Source: Crossaster papposus (lineage: Eukaryota; Echinodermata; Asteroidea; Velatida; Solasteridae). From it: a stretch of 64,000 nucleotides of DNA. The stretch spans positions 372,001 to 436,000 of the forward strand of contig JBAIAA010000818.1 in NCBI GenBank assembly GCA_037893245.1, read 5' to 3'. The position numbers and the translations under genes are program-made. The notes beneath the pieces were generated by a model that searched no databases, had not been told where the DNA came from, and was given only the letters and a program-made list of their open reading frames with translations. Of this stretch, positions 59,161 through 64,000 are shown piece by piece (within the stretch, counting starts at the first letter, position 1; the number at the start of each line of letters is the position of its first letter).

Positions 59161-59561
59161 GTTTAAAGGGAATATACAGTTACTTAAATTTACTGTAATT
59201 TTCAGAAATGAACGATTTGGGGGTTTAGTACTACTATTACAAATATTGTGACACCCCAGATTTTAGAAAAACCAAGAAAAATAATGTGTCCTTGTTCTAG
59301 TCTGGTTTCCTGACCCCACTTAAAATGAAACAGCAATTTATAAATGTCATGGAATTGTACGGTCAGGGAATGAACCAGTCTAGCTGGTTTGTACCCGTTC
59401 TTGATACAACTTTTCTTGAAAATGACAGCACACAAGGTGCCATTACATGTAGCTTTTCTAGAATGTCAAATACATGTACCAACAGTCCAGTAAGGACTAA
59501 GGTATTTCATATAAAATATAATGTTTTTTATGTTTGAAAATGATGTATATTCCCTTTAAAC
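59161..59561. repeat. 401-bp inverted-repeat element (GTTTAAAGGGAATATACA ends)
   Basis: It opens GTTTAAAGGGAATATACA and closes TGTATATTCCCTTTAAAC, perfect inverted repeats of at least 17 bp. It is non-coding. Together with 42625-43028 and family A it forms a set of AT-rich elements whose tips all read TTTAAAGG. Confidence 0.88.
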
Positions 59562-59775
59562 TAAAACTTACAAATATAAATCTTCTAAAACATTTACTAG
59601 TGTAGACTTTGTTCACATGGATGTTAAAATCATTGAGAAATATGTCATTTCACTAGAGGTCAAATCATGGAGCTTTATAAAATACAAAAAGATTTTAGAA
59701 CTAGAATACAAAGATTTCACTACACGACTTAAAAGTAAAAATGTAATATTATTAATCACATGATCAAGTCTTTAA

Positions 59776-60009
59776 CCAGTTCGCGCCGGATGACGAATAT
59801 AAACGCAACAATTTCCCCAAATTCAAAACGGATGACGAATATATACGCCAAGTTCAAGTTCGGAAATATATGTCAGCAGCGCGCAAGGCCGGAAATGCGT
59901 GGGTGTGCTACCCAGCACTATAGGCCTGAACACGCTTCGGATCGAGTTTCGTTAAAAATAATCCCGCCCGTCGGCTCGGCGATGTTAAAATAATCCCGGC
60001 GCGAACTGG
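59776..60009. mobile_element. 234-bp TTAA-flanked element, family B (second intact copy)
   Basis: It begins CCAGTTCGCGCCGGATGACG and ends GGCGCGAACTGG, with TTAA at 59772-59775 and 60010-60013. It is in the opposite orientation to 41991-42224 and has the same length. It lies about 460 bp beyond the stop codon of the intronless nanos gene. Confidence 0.92.
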
Positions 60010-60467
60010 TTAAGGAGCCGTAGTTACTATTGTTAGCACGCTGAGTACAGTTCGACAAATCATGAATCTGGGGGTATGTTACAAATTACAATGTCTTACT
60101 TGTGCTTGTTTGTACAATAAAATTGAATTTTTCGTTTCTAATATAAAAAAAGAAAGCAGTTACCGCAAATGGTAAAATGTTCATTATTTTGAGCTACCTG
60201 AGAAGATTAAAATCTGAAAATAACACGGTCTTCAATGGACGTTGTATTGACATCGAATTCGCTGATCTGACGAAAAGTTCCATGACCATTGATACATTTC
60301 TGGCCTGTCATAAACTGTGTGTTACTGTTGCGGTCTCAAAGAACTGGTTCAGGAGGTAGTTGTTGGTAAATTTCTTTGAGACTTTTCAACTGGTTTGCGA
60401 TTAACCAACAATAAACAACAGAGCCGGGTTTTGTTGGTTTATGACTACGCACCGATGGTTAATTGTT

Positions 60468-61028
60468 TTAATAACGTCTTTCGCCCACAGCTCCCACGGA
60501 CGTCTGCAGACCAGCTAGGTGAGTTGACACCTTCCTGAACCCCGTGGACGTCCTGGCCGTCTTCAGCGGAGCTGGTGGTACTTCCTCGCACCCCCTGGCT
60601 GGGCAGTACTTGATCGTATGGGCACCGTCTCCCTTCGCCCCGCAGATCGGACAGGCGTAGGCCCGGAGGATTGGGCAGGTCGTCTTTCCCTGGGAGTCTT
60701 TCAGTACATGTGTAGTATAGATTGACTCAGTCTCACCATTGTTGCGACAAAATACACACCAAGTTACTAGTGCTGGTCGTCGGTGGTTGTACTGTTGGGA
60801 GAATCGGCTTCGGGTTGTCCACCGGCCGCTGGGAACAGTGAACGGCATGAGTCCACCGCAGTCGACCGTTACGCCGTTAGACTCAAAATCGTCATCCACA
60901 TCAAGTTGTTGCACGGACAATTTGTTGCTTGTTGGTGCCGGAGATACCCGCACCAAATCCAACAGTCCCAGGTAGTCCCTGAACGGGGCAAATACGGCAG
61001 CGTCATCTGTGCAGTTTAGCCAGCTCAT
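60468..61028 (-). CDS. nanos: Nanos-family protein, intronless paralogue
   Basis: A second Nanos protein of 186 residues in one exon, starting at a true ATG (context TCACCATGAGC). The CCHC pair is complete: C91, C94, H107, C118 and C126, C129, H137, C142. [14 protein letters not shown] at 13-26 matches the CNOT1-interacting motif with Phe in the usual Trp position. The tail has [14 protein letters not shown], identical to the neighbour, followed by a divergent end. Both genes point the same way and lie about 3.3 kb apart, which suggests tandem duplication. Loss of the intron could mean a retrocopy or simple intron loss. A TATA-like TATAAAA lies about 85 bp upstream on the minus strand (61119-61113). 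Sea urchins are known to carry several nanos genes. Confidence 0.94.
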   Translation of the reverse strand: MSWLNCTDDAAVFAPFRDYLGLLDLVRVSPAPTSNKLSVQQLDVDDDFESNGVTVDCGGLMPFTVPSGRWTTRSRFSQQYNHRRPALVTWCVFCRNNGETESIYTTHVLKDSQGKTTCPILRAYACPICGAKGDGAHTIKYCPARGCEEVPPAPLKTARTSTGFRKVSTHLAGLQTSVGAVGERRY

Positions 61029-61112
61029 GGTGAGGGTGAGATTTGATCAGAACTCAGATGTTCGGAAAGCGCACGTCAAGGTGAAAACTAAACTTTTAAT
61101 CAAAGCATCTTA

Positions 61113-61119
61113 TTTTATA
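61113..61119 (-). promoter_or_regulatory. TATA-like box upstream of intronless nanos
   Basis: TATAAAA on the minus strand, 85 bp before the start codon, would give a short 5' UTR of about 55 bp. A CCAATCAAATT block lies a further 120 bp upstream (about 61241-61251). Confidence 0.4.
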
Positions 61120-62281
61120 AGACCATTGAAGCGCGAGTTCACTTCCTGAAAAAAAGTAAACACTGAATACCACGCTAAACTAAATTGAATGATAGGCGGA
61201 GCTGGTATCTAATTAGCTAACCATAGTCAACTTTAACAACCAATCAAATTCCACTTTCCCTTTAAGCGCTTTTGGTCAGTGACCACACCCCACGTACGTA
61301 GTCACACTCACGGAGCAGAATACCACATCGAACTCGCACCTTTCCCCTACAGATCTAACACGTACAGGATTTACATTTGAGTTCCCTTTGAGTTCCCTTT
61401 GAAAAAAAAAGGTTGTAGAAAATATGTGTACATAGTATTCACATTACACGAATCGTGCACATTTTGTGTTATTATACCCCAATTTCTTTTCATAATGTGT
61501 AATTTTCGTGATAGGGATCGATGGTCAACCCAACTTCAAACACCCATGTACCGAGTTCATAAATAAAAGTAAAAGTTGCTATGAAATTCTTCTGATGGAA
61601 TTGGGTAATTGAAGACACGTGGCACTGAACCTCTGGCTGGACTTGAAGCTTCCAATTAGCCATGTGTTTGAGAAACAAACAAAAGTCAATGGTCAAAATG
61701 TAAGATGACATGTTGATCATCATTTTTCTGCAGAGCCCGAACATCTGTGTGAGTTCAGAGTATTTTAAAAATAATTTTGAAGTATGGGGACATGTATGTT
61801 CTGTACACATTTTTATGTCATCTTTGATTTGACCGTAGATATTATATAGCGCCACCATATGGCGGCGAACAGCACCACACATCATAAAACTAAAGCAAAC
61901 ACAAGTTTGCCATTTGCCAGTACCATTAGTTCATAGGGGTGAGCTTTAAAAGTAAAATCTTGAATTTAAAACATCTTTTTGTTCAACCACCCTATGAATG
62001 CATACATTATATAAATATTGGGATAAAAACATATCAATTCCACTCTTGTACCCAATTTTGTAAATATCAACTAACTTTTTCACAAATTAAATTTTGGGAA
62101 AAATAATATTACCCATAAACGAACTTTGCAGCAGTCCATACAAAGCGGAAGTGTTGTGAAGTTGTTGTGGGGAATATGGTTCTGTTGGAGTTCATTTGTT
62201 CATATGTTTAATTAAAGTACAGTACAGGATACATTTATTTTTGGCAGCTGGTGATATTAATTGCCAGGGAGTCGAGAAAGG
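61120..62281. other. Intergenic between nanos and the right-hand gene
   Basis: This includes the upstream region of the intronless nanos gene and, at its right end, the promoter and 5' UTR of the gene starting at 62282. The arrangement is divergent. A 131-codon frame on the minus strand (61490-61885) has no family resemblance. No repeat with clear ends was seen. Confidence 0.5.
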
Positions 62282-62363
62282 ATGGAGCCGAATTCAGAAA
62301 GTTCTGCAGTCATGGCAGTGCAAGACAGCGAACTTGCCGCCTTTAAGAAAGCTGCAGTAAAAG
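62282..62363 (+). CDS. Probable first coding exon of an unrecognised gene
   Basis: ATG at 62282 in the context AAAGGATGG opens a 27-codon frame (MEPNSESSAVMAVQDSELAA, then FKKAAVK) that ends at a clean donor G/GTAAAA after 62363, phase 1. It is acidic, then basic, with no recognised domain. The next exon is not visible in the remaining 1.6 kb, so the gene probably runs off the window. Confidence rests on start context, open frame and donor only. Confidence 0.5.
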
Positions 62364-62631
62364 GTAAAAACTAAGTCTAAGCTAAAGTTACGAATTGCGA
62401 ATACGAGTCGTGTCTAGTTTTGTAAGAATAAATTTAGTTTTTACATTTTCATTTCAGCAACTTGAGTTTATCGTTAGACCTTAGGAACTATTGTGTGGCT
62501 CTATATACAAAGGAAGTCCCTGTATTTGAGCCACATTCATGGGGCTCAGTAGTCTCGTAAACGTGGCGTTGTATGTAAACACGAGAAATCGATCAATAAA
62601 TGATAATTTTTTTTAATCATTTTCCTGGTAA

Positions 62632-62853
62632 CCAGTTCGCGCCGGATGACCCATATAATTGCAAAGTTTTCCCCACATTCAAAACGAATGATGCATAAAC
62701 ACGCCACGAGCAACGCCGGAAATGTCTGTCGGCAGCGAGCAAGGCCGGAAATGCGTGGGTGTGCTTCCCGGCACTATCGGCCTGAACCCGCCTCGGATCG
62801 AGTTTGGTTAAAAAAAATCATGCGCGTCGGCTCCGTAATGTTAAAATAATCCC
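62632..62853. repeat. Family B element, right-truncated copy
   Basis: CCAGTTCGCGCCGGATGACC opens it as in the intact copy at 59776. The sequence follows that copy to ATGTTAAAATAATCCC and then stops without the GGCGCGAACTGG terminus. It lies in the presumed first intron of the gene starting at 62282. Confidence 0.8.
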
Positions 62854-63668
62854 ATGCTTCTTTATACCAAATTCCGTAAGCACAGCAAAAAGGGGGAGTC
62901 TAGTAACACGTACATAAACGTGTTTCCTTTTTGGGTTTACATGCGATTGCCAGAAAATGTATGTACGGTGCCCGAATCCTTCATGTGGAAATAGCGGTAC
63001 TGTAGTATGGCTGGAGTGACGTACTAGTATTATCTACCCGGGACCAGACTTTGACGTGGTCACGTGCTCTATTCAGTGCACATGAGCACACTATTTAATG
63101 CTGAAAAATGGTAAATGGTGAAAGTAAAAATGAGTGAAAATGGGCTAAATGGAGCGATAAAAAAGTCTGGTCCCGGCTGGATGGTTACGTCTCTTCAACA
63201 GTACTGCCATTTCCACGTATTTGTTGTATAGCAACGCCACGTTAACAAGTCTATGGGCTCGGCTATATATTCCACTAACTCAGGAAATCATACCAGAAAT
63301 GAACGTATTTGTTTTAAAAGTCATTTAAATATATGTCCTGCATATTCCAGACAATGGGGTATAATCACAGGATACCATACTGGTTAAGCTACCTGAAGAT
63401 CACAGATTAAAGCTCCTGTGTCGGAATTGTAGTTTGAGGCCAGTTTTAGTCTTGTTTGCAAGACGTCATACTTAGGCCGCCAACGTACGCTGTATAGACC
63501 ACGCCATGACCTTCGAATAGGTCGTCTTGGCTACCTAACATAATCTCTTGAAAAATTCCGAGCAGAATTGTGTCGAATTTGCATGCACGTGCGACATTGC
63601 GTGTATAATCACAATTTAAGTTTCGCGTTGGCTTTCGCGCCGAGAATAAACCATGCCGGTCCACCATA

Positions 63669-63940
63669 CAGGGGCGGATGCAGGAATTTATGAATGTGGG
63701 GTCCTAGCCATATGGGCGGGGGGCGTGGGGGCTCTCCCCCGAAATTTTGTTACAGTAGAAGCTCTGAGGTGCATTCTGGTACATTATGAGCCTATGTTTC
63801 TTATATACTTTGATTGTTTTGATCTATTGGGAATCGTTTACAGAAATCACCACGCTGCTATTTTGCATTTGCAAAATTAAAAATCCAGTCCAAAAATGTG
63901 GGGTCCGGACCCCAGCACCCCTTCCCTGGATCCGCACCTG
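63669..63940. mobile_element. hAT-like short inverted-repeat element
   Basis: The left end CAGGGGCGGATGCAGGA and the right end TCCGCACCTG (inverse CAGGTGCGGATCCAGG) are imperfect inverted repeats of the CAGGGGCGGATCCAG type, common in hAT non-autonomous elements. Flanks CCACCATA and CCATACAC are similar but not identical 8-mers. There is no coding capacity. Confidence 0.65.
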
Positions 63941-64000
63941 CCATACACACTCGAGTGAAACCATTAGGCCAGTGGCATAAATCTGCATTGGGTCCTTTGG

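Larger units (their letters stand above)
57174..60467. other. Spacer between the two nanos genes
   Basis: The first 300 bp (57174-57470) is the likely promoter of the intron-containing nanos gene. Beyond it are poly-G tracts with CGTACGCAGG/CCTGCGTACG arms (57851-58098), AT-rich DNA, an inverted-repeat element (59161-59561) and a family B element (59776-60009). A 142-codon AT-rich frame at 58645 is probably chance. The 3' UTR of the intronless nanos gene ends in this interval. Confidence 0.6.
62364..64000. other. Presumed first intron of the right-hand gene, with repeats
   Basis: Apart from the family B copy and the hAT-like element at 63669-63940, I see a short hairpin GTCTTGTTTGCAAGAC at about 63451. 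The same 16 bases occur at about 40822. No second exon of the gene at 62282 was identified. Confidence 0.45.

Noticed and set aside
1-64000. CRISPR array, bacterial operon or viral genome
   Set aside because: Spliced animal genes dominate the window. Tandem arrays here lack the alternation of constant repeats and unique spacers, and no viral gene set was seen.

Overview
The window is nuclear DNA from an animal, most likely an invertebrate deuterostome, with an echinoderm such as a sea star as my best guess. The reasons are many short coding exons with canonical splice sites, a complete WDR1/AIP1 gene, two neighbouring nanos genes, and dense short non-autonomous transposons and tRNA-derived SINEs. 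The species call is an inference from gene content and repeat style, because nothing in the sequence names the organism.

Layout. 605-3532 (+): 3' end of a HECT-domain E3 ubiquitin ligase gene, mostly in one large terminal exon. 6250-8663 (-): a two-exon gene for a DDE integrase-like protein; a small first exon encodes a zinc ribbon. 8875-9207: a 20-bp minisatellite with two ordered unit variants. 9366-9405: two perfect SRF (CArG) boxes. 9749-21505 (+): the complete 16-exon WDR1 (actin-interacting protein 1) gene, rebuilt exon by exon to 603 codons. One of its introns (17321-18166) has AT-AC ends and a U12-type branch site. 26869-38080 (-): a gene for a giant poly-C2H2 zinc-finger protein of about 3,484 residues, nearly all in one 10.3-kb exon. 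38.1-55.8 kb: a gene-poor stretch of nested inverted-repeat elements, foldbacks and homopolymer tracts. 55823-57173 (-) and 60468-61028 (-): two nanos paralogues about 3.3 kb apart, one with an intron and one intronless. 62282-62363 (+): a probable first coding exon of a gene that runs off the right edge.

How the parts relate. WDR1 works with cofilin to disassemble actin filaments, and the paired CArG boxes fit its known control by SRF in vertebrates. The integrase-like gene and WDR1 are divergently arranged around a 1.1-kb spacer that holds both the CArG pair and the minisatellite. The two nanos proteins share the CCHC zinc-finger pair, a CNOT1-binding-type motif near the N-terminus, and an unusual conserved tail motif; they are expected to act as germline translational repressors.

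Repeats. At least six inverted-repeat element families and three tRNA-derived SINE families recur. One element using TTAA target sites is inserted in a copy of another element, and the empty site can be read from sister copies. No CRISPR array, rRNA gene or ordinary tRNA gene was seen.
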